From contig CAWAQG010000015.1 in assembly GCA_963784135.1 (NCBI GenBank), positions 38,331 to 102,330 of the forward strand: DNA of 64,000 nt, in the 5' to 3' direction. Below are positions 32,982 through 41,654 of this stretch, piece by piece. A program made the translations under genes and the position numbers. Each line of letters begins with the position of its first letter. The first letter of the stretch is position 1. The notes beneath the pieces were generated by a model. It did not search any database, was not told where the DNA came from, and worked only from the letters and a program-made list of their open reading frames with translations. Source of the DNA: JADFXI01 sp963784135. GTDB lineage: Bacteria; Nitrospirota; Thermodesulfovibrionia; Thermodesulfovibrionales; Dissulfurispiraceae.

Positions 32982-35909
32982 ATGACAGAGAAAACCCACG
33001 GATTTGAGGAGAGAATAAGGGGAACGGCATTTGAGCTCTTTACAGCCCTGAAGGATGAGAGGCCTGCCATCTTTGACAAAAAGGGATGGACGGGCAGGAT
33101 TATAGAATGGGCCATGAGAGACGATGATTTTAAAATCAGGCTCCTGAGGTTCACTGATGTCCTGCCTTCTCTGAAAAGCGATGTGCTTGTTCTCCGGCTG
33201 TTCAGGGAATATTTCAGCGATATTACAGATGTCCCTTTGATTGTGCTGCACGGGATGGAGCGTCTTTCGAGAGGAAGTGCAGCACCCAGGATTATCGCCG
33301 CTATCATCAGGAACTCGGTAAAAGCGCTTGCCACACAGTTTATTGCCGGCTCGGACCCGAAAGATGCTTTAAAATCTTTGCGCATGCTGAGAGAAGCCGG
33401 CGCCGCATTGAGCATCGACCTCCTCGGCGAAGCAGTGGTGAGTGACATCGAAGCAAGCCAATATGCAACCCGGTATCTGGAAACTCTGGAATTCCTTGCG
33501 CCTGCATTAACAGCGCGGCAAGGCGATCAGTCCCGAGGAAACAAAATAGACATTTCTCTGAAGATATCCTCATTCTATTCTCAAATAGAGCCCCTGAACT
33601 GGGAAGGCTCAATTGAAAAGGTCAAAGACGGTCTGAGGCCGGTGTTTGAAAAGGCAAAAGCACTCGATGCCTCTATAACCTTTGATATGGAGCATTACCA
33701 CCATAAAGACCTTACTATCGCCATCTTTAAAAGTGTCCTCGATGAATACAAAGATTTTCAATGGGCGGGAATAGCCCTTCAGGCATATCTCAAAGATACG
33801 AGAGAAGATATCCTTTCTCTTCTGAGCTGGGCAAAGCACAACAATCGCCGTATTACTGTCCGGCTGGTGAAGGGGGCCTACTGGGATTATGAAATCGCAA
33901 TAAATCGACAGAGGGGATGGCCGGTCCCTGTCTTTCTAAAAAAAGACGAAACAGACCGCAATTATGAAGAGCTTACAAGGTTGCTATTTGAAAATGCCGA
34001 ATTCGTATATCCCGCCATTGCCACGCACAACATAAGGAGTATAAGCAATGCCATTACTCTGGCTGAAGACCTGGGCCTCGACAAAGGGCGCTTCGAGTTC
34101 CAGACCCTCTACGGCATGGGTGAGCCGATAAGGAGGGCGCTAAAGCAAAGACCTGTCAGGGTCTATTGTCCGGTTGGCGAACTCATCCCGGGGATGGCAT
34201 ACCTCGTGAGAAGAATACTTGAGAACACCTCCAATGAATCTTTTCTCAGGAAGTCTTTTGCCGAAGGGCTGTCATTCGAGGAGCTTGTACGGTCCCCTGA
34301 CCCTCAAGGTGACATGCCGGGAGAAACAGAAGAGCCATTTGGAAACGAGCCGGGTACAGATTTCTCCAAAGCCGAAAACAGGCAGAAAATAGGGGATGCC
34401 TTAATCACGGTAAGAAAAAAACTCGGGGGAACATATTCTCTTTTCATAGGAGACAAGGAAGTCTTTTCCGAAATCGAGACGCGCTCGACAAACCCGGCAG
34501 AGCCTGGTGAAATAGTGGGCAGAATATCCTCTGCTTCCCGAACTGATGCTGAAGAGTCAATCAGGCAGGCGATAACAGCGTCTGAGTCCTGGAGAAAAAC
34601 TTCACCCGAAACCCGGGCCGGATATTTGCTGAAGGCTGCGGAGGAAATGAGAAAAAGGAGATTCGAGCTCGCAGCGCTGGAGGTATATGAGGTAGGGAAG
34701 TCCATTATTGAAGCTGACAGCGATGTTGCCGAAGCAATCGATTATCTGGAGTACTATGGCCGACAGATGATGGATATTGCAAGGCCGAGGTTTCTCGGGC
34801 GCTATCCTGGAGAGGAAAACGAATACCTCTACGGGCCGAAAGGAATAGGAGTGGTTATCTCTCCATGGAACTTCCCTCTTGCCATCCCTGCGGGGATGGC
34901 ATCTGCGGGAATTGTCACCGGGAATTGCGTTATCCTGAAACCGTCAGGCCTGTCACCTGTGACAGCTTGGCAGCTTGTTGAAATTTTCAGGTCGACAGGA
35001 CTGCCTACAGGTGTACTGCAGTATTTGCCGGGTCCGGGGGCAGAAATCGGGGAATTCATGGTCTCCCATCCGGATGTGGACTTTATCGCTTTTACAGGAT
35101 CGAAGGATGTGGGCCTCAGAATTATCAGACTTGCCGGAGATACACACGAATCTCAGGCCAATGTGAAAAGGGTCATTGCTGAAATGGGCGGCAAGAATGC
35201 CATCATTATTGATGAAACAGCCGATCTTGATGAGGCGATAAAGGGCGTCCTGATATCCGCTCTCGGATATCAGGGGCAGAAATGTTCTGCGTGCTCGCGG
35301 GTCATTGTCTTGCAGAGCGTTTACGGCGATTTCTGTGCGAGGCTGAAAGAGGCAATGAATAGTGTCAAAGTCGGACCTCCCGAAGACCCGGCGACATTTA
35401 TGGGTCCGCTTATCGATAAAGAGGCCGTGAAAAAAGTGCATGGATTTATAGAGAAGGGAAAGGAGGAAGGGAAGTCCTTGCTCATTAAAGAAGGAGATGC
35501 GGGATACTATATAGGGCCTGTACTTATTGAGGTGGGTCCCGACGCCACTATAGCTCGCGAGGAGATATTCGGTCCCGTGGTTTCAGTAATAAACGCCGCT
35601 GACATAGACGAGGCTATAACTATCGCCAACAGCACCAAATATGCTTTGACAGGAGGGATTTTCTCGAGAAGTCCGGCCGCTATACGTAAGGCAAAAGATG
35701 CGTTCCGCGTCGGCAACCTCTACATTAACAGAAAGATCACAGGCGCACTTGTCGGGAGGCAGCCCTTCGGCGGATTCGGCATGTCAGGGATTGGCTCAAA
35801 AGCAGGAGGACCCGATTATCTATTTCAATTCATGGACCCTAAAACCATAAGTGAAAATACTATGCGAAAGGGTGTGGCGCCGTCTGATTTGCCTGAGCGG
35901 ATTGTTTAG
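32982..35909 (+). CDS. putA: Bifunctional proline dehydrogenase / 1-pyrroline-5-carboxylate dehydrogenase
   Basis: A 975-aa enzyme that oxidises proline to glutamate. Residues ~100-420 are the FAD-dependent proline dehydrogenase barrel (ISLKISSFYSQIEPLNWEGS, FDMEHYHHKDLT, RLVKGAYWDYEI, ATHNIRSISNA, YGMGEPIRRAL, CPVGELIPGMAYLVRRILEN). Residues ~490-960 are the aldehyde dehydrogenase (NPAEPGEIVG, SPWNFPLAIPAGM, FTGSKDVG, Glu734 in AEMGGKNA, Cys768 in GQKCSACSR, EEIFGPV). No N-terminal ribbon-helix-helix domain, so it is not an autoregulatory PutA. Stands alone after a REP unit. Confidence 0.97.
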   Translation: MTEKTHGFEERIRGTAFELFTALKDERPAIFDKKGWTGRIIEWAMRDDDFKIRLLRFTDVLPSLKSDVLVLRLFREYFSDITDVPLIVLHGMERLSRGSAAPRIIAAIIRNSVKALATQFIAGSDPKDALKSLRMLREAGAALSIDLLGEAVVSDIEASQYATRYLETLEFLAPALTARQGDQSRGNKIDISLKISSFYSQIEPLNWEGSIEKVKDGLRPVFEKAKALDASITFDMEHYHHKDLTIAIFKSVLDEYKDFQWAGIALQAYLKDTREDILSLLSWAKHNNRRITVRLVKGAYWDYEIAINRQRGWPVPVFLKKDETDRNYEELTRLLFENAEFVYPAIATHNIRSISNAITLAEDLGLDKGRFEFQTLYGMGEPIRRALKQRPVRVYCPVGELIPGMAYLVRRILENTSNESFLRKSFAEGLSFEELVRSPDPQGDMPGETEEPFGNEPGTDFSKAENRQKIGDALITVRKKLGGTYSLFIGDKEVFSEIETRSTNPAEPGEIVGRISSASRTDAEESIRQAITASESWRKTSPETRAGYLLKAAEEMRKRRFELAALEVYEVGKSIIEADSDVAEAIDYLEYYGRQMMDIARPRFLGRYPGEENEYLYGPKGIGVVISPWNFPLAIPAGMASAGIVTGNCVILKPSGLSPVTAWQLVEIFRSTGLPTGVLQYLPGPGAEIGEFMVSHPDVDFIAFTGSKDVGLRIIRLAGDTHESQANVKRVIAEMGGKNAIIIDETADLDEAIKGVLISALGYQGQKCSACSRVIVLQSVYGDFCARLKEAMNSVKVGPPEDPATFMGPLIDKEAVKKVHGFIEKGKEEGKSLLIKEGDAGYYIGPVLIEVGPDATIAREEIFGPVVSVINAADIDEAITIANSTKYALTGGIFSRSPAAIRKAKDAFRVGNLYINRKITGALVGRQPFGGFGMSGIGSKAGGPDYLFQFMDPKTISENTMRKGVAPSDLPERIV

Positions 35910-36023
35910 TGCAGTTGAAACTCCCCCCTTTTGCTCGATCCCTCAAGCCGGCTTGTTAACTGCCAAGGAATTATAGATGAATGTACAATTTTCATCCTCA
36001 TTGTGCTGTGATACAATTTAGTC

Positions 36024-36749
36024 ATGCCTGAACTGAGAATCGGCTGCAGCGGATTTAATTACCGGCACTGGAAAGGGACTTTTTATCCTTCTCATCTGCC
36101 GCAGAGGAAATGGTTTGAGCATTACTGGACGGCCTTTAATACAGTTGAATTGAATGTCACATTTTACAGACTTCCGCTTGCCGGTACATTTGACAAGTGG
36201 CATGACGAAACTCCTGCTGACTTTGCATTCTCATTAAAAGGCAGCAGGTATATTTCGCATGTGAAAAGGCTTTTGGACCTTAAAGAGCCTTTGGAATTAT
36301 TTTTTAAAGGGGCCTTGCGGCTAAAAGGAAAATTAAAGGTTGTCCTTTGGCAATTCTCTCCGGGGTTTAAAATCGAAATTAAAAGGCTGAAAAATTTTCT
36401 TGAATTGCTTCAGGCATACCCTGTCGGAAACACCCTTGAATTCAGGCACGAAAGCTGGATAACCGACGAAGTAACTAATCTTTGCAAAAAATATAATGCA
36501 AATCTCTGCATGGCTGACTGGCCTGAGTTCATTGAAGATCTGCCTGTGACCTCTGATTTTGTTTACATAAGGAGGCACGGTAAAGGCGGCAGCTATGCCA
36601 CTTGCTATTCAAAAGCAGAACTTCAAAAGGATGCGAAAAGGATAAAAAGCTATCTGGAGGATGGGAAAAATGTATTTATTTACTTCAATAACGACTACGG
36701 CGGCTATGCTCCAAAAAATGCAAAAGAGTTGATTAGGGCTTGCGAATAG
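36024..36749 (+). CDS. DUF72 (YecE-like) protein
   Basis: A 241-aa TIM-barrel-like protein of the DUF72 family: LRIGCSGFNYRHWKGTFYP, FNTVELNVTFYRLP, FAFSLKGSRYISHVKRL, VLWQFSP, EFRHESW, YIRRHG and FIYFNNDYGGYAPKNA. The family is widespread and functionally undefined. It ends 10 nt before the polX start and is probably co-transcribed with it. Confidence 0.9.
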   Translation: MPELRIGCSGFNYRHWKGTFYPSHLPQRKWFEHYWTAFNTVELNVTFYRLPLAGTFDKWHDETPADFAFSLKGSRYISHVKRLLDLKEPLELFFKGALRLKGKLKVVLWQFSPGFKIEIKRLKNFLELLQAYPVGNTLEFRHESWITDEVTNLCKKYNANLCMADWPEFIEDLPVTSDFVYIRRHGKGGSYATCYSKAELQKDAKRIKSYLEDGKNVFIYFNNDYGGYAPKNAKELIRACE

Positions 36750-36759
36750 ATATGGTGAG

Positions 36760-38505
36760 ATGAAAAACCAGGAAATCGCAAAGATATTTAATGAAATAGC
36801 AGACCTTCTGGAGCTGAAAGGTGATAACCCGTTCCGTATAAGGGCGTATCGCAGGGCAGCTTTGAATATAGAGGGCTTGACAAAAAATATTGAAGAGATC
36901 TCTCATGAGGAGATTCTGGATATCCCCGGAATCGGCCAGGAGCTTGCAGGCAAGATCGAGGAGTACATAAAGACAGGGATGATGCAGGCATATGAAAAAC
37001 TTAAACATGAAATACCGGGAGAATTGTCCACTCTCCTTTCCGTACCCGGCCTTGGGCCGAAAACATCCAGGTTGCTTTATGAAAAATTAAAGATTACAAA
37101 CATCGATGAACTCGAAAAATTTGCATCGGGGCATAAACTGGCAGGCTTGCCCGGCATAAAGGAAAAAACGGAAGATAACATCTTAAAGGGCATAGAGCTG
37201 CTGAAAAAGGGCCGGGAGCGTCAACCCCTCGGCAAGGTGCTTCCTATTGGAAATGATATCCTTGAGCATCTTAAGAAAAACGCCCCGGTGGCTAAAATCG
37301 ATATCGCAGGGAGTATACGGAGATGGAAAGACACGATAAAAGATATTGATATCCTCGCAACATCCGACAATCCTGAAAAGGTGATGAGCGTGTTTGTGCA
37401 TCTTCCCGATGTAAAAGAAATATTGATGCACGGACCGACAAAGTCCAGCATAATAACTCAGCAAAACCTTCAGGTGGATTTAAGAGTTGTTGAAAAAGAA
37501 TCCTACGGCGCTGCACTCGCATATTTCACCGGCAGCAAGACGCACAACATCAGGCTCAGAGAGATGGCCATAAAGAAAGGGCTAAAACTCAACGAGTACG
37601 GGATATTCCGTGAAAAAGACAACAAACGGGTGGGAGGCGAAAAGGAACAGGATGTTTACTCGATATTAGGACTCCCTTACATCCCTCCTGAACTAAGAGA
37701 AGACCAGGGGGAGATAGAAGCGGCCCTGTCAGGAACGCTTCCCTGCCTTCTCACCCTTGAGGATATTAAAGGGGACCTCCATGTCCATTCCCGGTGGAGC
37801 GACGGCAGCCATTCGCTTGAAGAACTTGTAGAGGCCGCCCGGGAGCATGGCTACGCCTATTTTGCACTGACTGATCATTCAAGAGGCCTTGCGGTGGCAA
37901 GAGGGCTGACAATCGAAAGGCTTATGGACCAGGGAAAAGAGATTGATGCGCTAAACAGGAAACTTAAAGGTTTCAGGATACTGCGGTCGACCGAAGTCGA
38001 TATCAGAAGCGACGGCACGCTTGATTTCCCCGATGATGTTCTGGCAAAGCTTGATATTGTCGTAGCGTCCATACATTCAGGATTCAAACAGTCCGTTCAG
38101 CAACTTACCGGGCGGATGGTTGCCGCAATGAAAAACCCTTATGTCAGCGTCATCGGGCATCCCTCGGGCAGGCTCATCGGAGAGAGAGAGGCATACGAGC
38201 TTGATATGGAAAGAGTGTTGAAGACCGCAAGAGAAACAGGCACTGCTTTCGAAATAAACGCCTACCCGCTGCGGCTTGACCTCAATGACACTTTTGCCAG
38301 AAGGGCAAAAGACATGGGAATCCCCATTGTAATAAGCACTGACGCCCATACCATCGATCAGCTTGACTATATGAGCTACGGAGTCTCTATTGCCCGGCGT
38401 GCGTGGCTCGAAAAAAGCGAGGTTGTAAATACCCTTGGATTGGTTAAGCTGCTGAAAAAGCTGAAGCCACATAAAACACCGCGAAGCGTGAAATGTGAAT
38501 GGTAA
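36760..38505 (+). CDS. polX: Family X DNA polymerase with PHP domain (PolX)
   Basis: A 581-aa repair polymerase. Residues ~1-80 form the 8-kDa-like lyase domain, followed by helix-hairpin-helix motifs (DIPGIGQELAGKIEEY, VPGLGPKTSRLL, LPGIKEKTEDNI). The nucleotidyltransferase site is near residue 183 (AGSIRRWKDTIKDIDIL). The C-terminal PHP domain starts near 338 (GDLHVHSRWSDGSHSLEEL) with ALTDHSRG, SIHSGF, IGHPSGR and STDAH; it gives 3'-5' exonuclease activity in bacterial PolX. Involved in base excision or gap repair. Confidence 0.95.
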   Translation: MKNQEIAKIFNEIADLLELKGDNPFRIRAYRRAALNIEGLTKNIEEISHEEILDIPGIGQELAGKIEEYIKTGMMQAYEKLKHEIPGELSTLLSVPGLGPKTSRLLYEKLKITNIDELEKFASGHKLAGLPGIKEKTEDNILKGIELLKKGRERQPLGKVLPIGNDILEHLKKNAPVAKIDIAGSIRRWKDTIKDIDILATSDNPEKVMSVFVHLPDVKEILMHGPTKSSIITQQNLQVDLRVVEKESYGAALAYFTGSKTHNIRLREMAIKKGLKLNEYGIFREKDNKRVGGEKEQDVYSILGLPYIPPELREDQGEIEAALSGTLPCLLTLEDIKGDLHVHSRWSDGSHSLEELVEAAREHGYAYFALTDHSRGLAVARGLTIERLMDQGKEIDALNRKLKGFRILRSTEVDIRSDGTLDFPDDVLAKLDIVVASIHSGFKQSVQQLTGRMVAAMKNPYVSVIGHPSGRLIGEREAYELDMERVLKTARETGTAFEINAYPLRLDLNDTFARRAKDMGIPIVISTDAHTIDQLDYMSYGVSIARRAWLEKSEVVNTLGLVKLLKKLKPHKTPRSVKCEW

Positions 38506-38513
38506 AATTAACA

Positions 38514-38681
38514 CTATTTTTTTTCTTTTTTCGATTCACTACTCACTTCTTCACTTTTCACGTCCTTTATCGCGAGGTCTTTTGAAAAATCAGGGCAGCG
38601 CCTGTCGGCTTTCATCGAAAACTTTTTCTGACAGTTTGCCCTCCATGCGCAAATTACGCAAAGCTCTTTTTTGTCATCCAT
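38514..38681 (-). CDS. 55-residue Cys-containing small protein
   Basis: ATG at 38681 preceded by GGAGG (spacing about 11). The product starts MDDKKELCVICAWRANCQKK and continues FSMKADRRCPDFSKDLAI with a Lys/Ser/Glu-rich tail. Four Cys are arranged CxxCx5C...C, suggesting a small metal-binding fold. The frame is complete and converges with polX with a short gap. No name known to me. Codons look like neighbouring genes, supporting it as real despite the size. Confidence 0.65.
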   Translation of the reverse strand: MDDKKELCVICAWRANCQKKFSMKADRRCPDFSKDLAIKDVKSEEVSSESKKEKK

Positions 38682-38715
38682 TTTATATTATACCTCCAGA
38701 AATACGCGGAAAGAA

Positions 38716-39108
38716 CTAAACTATTTTTACCAATACCCGTCTGTGCCTCGGCCCGTCAAATTCGCAAAAATAAATAGACTGCCATGTGCCCAGCAGAAGT
38801 CTGCCCTCCTCAATTAAAACGACTTGCGCTGTCCCTAACAGCGTCGATTTTATATGTGCGGCAGAGTTCCCCTCCGTATGGTGGTAGTCCCCCTCAAAAG
38901 GGACCAGCCGGTTCAACGCAGTAATGATGTCCCTCTTCACTGCAGGATCAGCGCCTTCATTAATAGTAACTCCGGCAGTTGTATGAGGAACGTATATATG
39001 GCACACGCCCTGCTGAACACCCGATTCCTTTATAAGCGCCCGGATATCTTCAGTGATATCGATAAACTCTGTTTTGGACTTGCTCTTCACATTCAGTGTC
39101 TTAGGCAT
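38716..39108 (-). CDS. YjbQ / UPF0047 family protein
   Basis: A 130-aa protein: FIDITEDIRALIKESGVQQGVCHIYVPHTTAGVTINEGADP, HHTEGNSAAHIKSTLLG, GTWQSIYFCEFDGPRHRRVLVKI. These are the conserved His/Asn/Gln of the YjbQ family. Some members complement thiamine-phosphate synthase defects, but the native role is not settled. It overlaps folK by 8 nt. Confidence 0.92.
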   Translation of the reverse strand: MPKTLNVKSKSKTEFIDITEDIRALIKESGVQQGVCHIYVPHTTAGVTINEGADPAVKRDIITALNRLVPFEGDYHHTEGNSAAHIKSTLLGTAQVVLIEEGRLLLGTWQSIYFCEFDGPRHRRVLVKIV

Positions 39109-39562
39109 TTTGTAATTCCTCCGTGAGTTGTCTGACTGTTTTTTTTAAAACAGGATGCCATTTATCAGGCGCTATTTCAGAAAGCGGAAGAAGTACAGAC
39201 TCCCGCTGCTGAAGCAGCGGATGGGGAATACAGAGGTCCTTTTCAGTAATGGTCCTATCCTCATAAAAAAGGATGTCAAGATCAATGCAGCGCGGCCCCC
39301 AGCGGACCGTTTCCTGCCTGCCCATTTTCTTCTCGATACTTTTGAGGACAGTCAGCAATCTTTCCGGAGGCAGGTCTGTTTCAGCTATTACCGCCATATT
39401 TATAAACAGGGGCTGCTCTTTCAGTCCCCATGGTTTGGTCTCATATAGTGAGGATTCTTTTTTTACCATAATGCCGCTGCAGGTCATCAGCTTTACAGCA
39501 TGCATGCAGTTGGACCTTCTGTCCCCCATATTCGAGCCGATTCCGATATACACTGTCGCCAT
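39101..39562 (-). CDS. folK: 6-Hydroxymethyl-7,8-dihydropterin pyrophosphokinase
   Basis: A 153-aa folate-synthesis enzyme. YIGIGSNMGDRRSN, SSLYETKPWG, FINMAVIAET, RWGPRCIDLDILFYED and IPHPLLQQRESVLLPLSEIAP are the standard HPPK blocks. Confidence 0.96.
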   Translation of the reverse strand: MATVYIGIGSNMGDRRSNCMHAVKLMTCSGIMVKKESSLYETKPWGLKEQPLFINMAVIAETDLPPERLLTVLKSIEKKMGRQETVRWGPRCIDLDILFYEDRTITEKDLCIPHPLLQQRESVLLPLSEIAPDKWHPVLKKTVRQLTEELQNA

Positions 39563-39582
39563 CCAAAACCCGTTTTGCGGCG

Positions 39583-40749
39583 CTATAACGCTTTTTTTAT
39601 CCTTTCCAACGCCTCTTCAATTCGTTCAGCTGACTGGGTAAGGGCAAAACGTATATATCCCTCTCCGGGCGCGCCAAAGCCGACTCCAGGGGTGCCGAGC
39701 ACTCCTGTTTTTTCCAGGAGATGCGCTGCAAAGGAAGTTGAATTAAAGCCGGAAGGGACCTTAGTCCAGAGATAAAACGTCGCTTCCGGTCTTTTAAGCT
39801 GGAACCCCAATTTAGTAAGGCCGCCAAAAAGAATGTCCCTGCGTTCCTGGTAGGTATTCCTGATCCATGAGAGTATATTTTCGCTTGTTTTAAACGCTGC
39901 AACTCCGGCCTCCTGGACAGCCTGAAAGACACCCGAATCAAGGTTCGTCTTGATTTTCCCAAGCCCGGCTATGACATCCCTGTTTCCAACAGCAAAGCCA
40001 ATCCTCCAGCCTGTCATATTGTAGGTTTTTGAGAGAGAGTGGAATTCTATGCCTACCTCCCGGGCTCCATCAAGCTCGAGGAAGCTAAGCGGTCTCTTAC
40101 CGTCATAATATATTTCGGAATATGCGGCATCATGGCAGATTATAATGTTATTCTTTTCTGCAAATGAAATAGCCGTCTCAAAAAAATCTCTCCGGCAGAC
40201 CGCCGCAGTCGGATTATTGGGGTAATTCAGGAACATCAGTTTCGCGCGCTTGCAAACCGAATCGGGAATGGCGCCGAGATCCGGAAGGAAATCGTTGTCC
40301 TCCGTGAGAGGCATCATGTACGGCTCACCTTCGGCAAAGACTGTTCCCACCGGGTAGACGGGATAGCCGGGTGATGGCACAAGCACCACATCGCCGGGAT
40401 TGATAAAAGCCAGGGGGATGTGACCGATGCCTTCCTTGGAACCGATGAGCGATATGACCTCCGCCTTCAGATCAAGATCCACATTAAACCGCTTCCCGTA
40501 CCAGCCCGCGACCGCCTCCCTGAATAACAGCATTCCTTCATAAGAGGGATAACGGTGGTACTCGGGATTATCGACCGCGCTTTTCATCGCATCTATTATG
40601 TGTCCGGGCGTGGGAATGTCGGGGTCTCCAATACTGAGATCTATGAGGTCAACTCCTTTTGAGACTGCCTCCTGTTTCATCCTGTCAATTGAGGCAAAAA
40701 GGTACGGGGGCAAGCTCTTGACGCGGTCTGCAAGCTGGATTTTAATCAT
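39583..40749 (-). CDS. dapL: LL-Diaminopimelate aminotransferase DapL
   Basis: A 388-aa class I/II aminotransferase. LIDLSIGDPDIPTP, RYPSYEGMLLFREAVAGWY, GSKEGIGHIPLAFINPGD, FLNYPNNPTAAV, HDAAYSEIYYDG, and HSLSKTYNMTGWRIGFAVGN with the PLP Lys are diagnostic for the DapL2 branch. It converts tetrahydrodipicolinate directly to LL-DAP, bypassing succinylase/acetylase steps, and so links with asd upstream in the window. A route common in Nitrospirota, Chlamydiae and some Desulfobacterota. Confidence 0.93.
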   Translation of the reverse strand: MIKIQLADRVKSLPPYLFASIDRMKQEAVSKGVDLIDLSIGDPDIPTPGHIIDAMKSAVDNPEYHRYPSYEGMLLFREAVAGWYGKRFNVDLDLKAEVISLIGSKEGIGHIPLAFINPGDVVLVPSPGYPVYPVGTVFAEGEPYMMPLTEDNDFLPDLGAIPDSVCKRAKLMFLNYPNNPTAAVCRRDFFETAISFAEKNNIIICHDAAYSEIYYDGKRPLSFLELDGAREVGIEFHSLSKTYNMTGWRIGFAVGNRDVIAGLGKIKTNLDSGVFQAVQEAGVAAFKTSENILSWIRNTYQERRDILFGGLTKLGFQLKRPEATFYLWTKVPSGFNSTSFAAHLLEKTGVLGTPGVGFGAPGEGYIRFALTQSAERIEEALERIKKAL

Positions 40750-40786
40750 TAATTGTTCCTCGTTAGTTTTATGCGGGACAAATGAA

Positions 40787-40829
40787 CAAGATTAAGAAGA
40801 AGGGCTTAAAGCCCTTCTTCTTAATCTTG
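40787..40829 (-). terminator. Perfect 20-bp hairpin after the small secreted protein gene
   Basis: caagattaagaagaagggct and its exact inverse complement flank a 3-nt loop, starting 1 nt past the stop at 40831. There is no clear T-run, so transcript stabilisation or attenuation before dapL is also possible. Confidence 0.6.
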
Positions 40830-40830
40830 C

Positions 40831-41208
40831 TTAATAGCCTGATTTCGGCGCCGGTTTCGCCGGCTTTGCAGGTTCTGCACCTTTTTTCCCGGTATTTGCC
40901 GTTTTAATCTCTATAGAGCGCGCAATCTTCTTCCCTTCGATCTCAGCATATTTCAGCGTCACCCTGTCGCCCACTTTAATATCAGAAAGAGTTTTCTTTT
41001 CCTTATCCATTTTCACCGTTGTTTTGTCATCCGCGGTAATGACCACTTCAGCCTTTTTCCCTTTTACCGTCAAGGTCTTGACCGCTACATCGATGGTAAC
41101 AACATCCCCTGTAATCTGTTTAACTATTATCTTCTCGGCTGCAATGGCGCTGCCTGTCATGAAAACGGCAACAAAAAAACAAATTAAATACAAAAGTGGC
41201 TTTTTCAT
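40831..41208 (-). CDS. Secreted beta-rich protein (DUF5666-like)
   Basis: A 125-aa protein with a signal peptide (KPLLYLICFFVAVFMTGSAIAA) and a domain with repeated beta-strands: VTIDVAVKTLTVKGKKAEV, TTVKMDKEKKTLSDIKVGDRVTLKYAEIEGKKIARSIEI. It ends in a Lys/Pro/Ala-rich tail. The SDIKVGDRVTVxY pattern resembles DUF5666/OB-like secreted proteins. ATG at 41208 follows GGAGG. Function unknown. Confidence 0.75.
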   Translation of the reverse strand: MKKPLLYLICFFVAVFMTGSAIAAEKIIVKQITGDVVTIDVAVKTLTVKGKKAEVVITADDKTTVKMDKEKKTLSDIKVGDRVTLKYAEIEGKKIARSIEIKTANTGKKGAEPAKPAKPAPKSGY

Positions 41209-41242
41209 AATGCCTCCACCCCAAATTGAGTTACTTATAAAT

Positions 41243-41280
41243 AAGGGCAGGTGTTGGTCCAACCATGAACACCTGCCCTT
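41243..41280 (-). terminator. Intrinsic-type hairpin after the Lys/Ala-rich secreted protein
   Basis: aagggcaggtgtt (41243-41255) pairs with aacacctgccctt (41268-41280), 13-bp perfect stem, shortly past the stop at 41299 on the minus strand and followed by an A/T-rich stretch. Confidence 0.65.
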
Positions 41281-41298
41281 CGTGATTTAAGAAAGAAA

Positions 41299-41520
41299 TT
41301 ATTTTGCCGGAGCCATATCTTCCTTCTTCTCTTCTTTCTTCTCTGCCTTCTTGGCCTTCTTGGCCTTCTTCTTCTTAGGAGCCTTCTTCTCAGCCTTCTT
41401 CTCAGTCTTCTCCGCCTTAGCAGGAGCTGCCTGATCTGTTGCCGTGTCAGCTGCAAAAGCTACTGTGGTCATTCCGAATGCAAAAAGAACTGCTATTACT
41501 AATGACATTAATTTCTTCAT
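41299..41520 (-). CDS. Small secreted Lys/Ala/Glu-rich protein
   Basis: A 73-aa protein. Residues 1-23 are a classical signal peptide (MKKLMSLVIAVLFAFGMTTV, then AFA). The mature part is low complexity (repeated KKAEK, KKAKKAKK, KKEEKKED) and ends MAPAK. ATG at 41520 follows an AGGAGGTGA site. A sigma-54-type promoter lies 50 bp upstream. Function unknown; strongly basic periplasmic or surface protein. Confidence 0.75.
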   Translation of the reverse strand: MKKLMSLVIAVLFAFGMTTVAFAADTATDQAAPAKAEKTEKKAEKKAPKKKKAKKAKKAEKKEEKKEDMAPAK

Positions 41521-41570
41521 TCTGATTCACCTCCTTTTTTTCTACAATTTTTGGTGCTTGCCAGATTAAA

Positions 41571-41587
41571 AAGCAATAATTGTACCA
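41571..41587 (-). promoter_or_regulatory. Candidate sigma-54 promoter
   Basis: On the minus strand TGGTACAATTATTGCTT matches the -24/-12 consensus (TGGCAC-N5-TTGCW) with correct GG/GC spacing and one mismatch (T for C). It reads toward the 73-aa secreted protein, and the adjacent gene is a sigma-54 activator. Confidence 0.6.
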
Positions 41588-41654
41588 ATCATACCAAAAT
41601 GGCCCGCACCTTATACCAGCCATGGATAGGGTACTTAATCAACTCCATATATTG

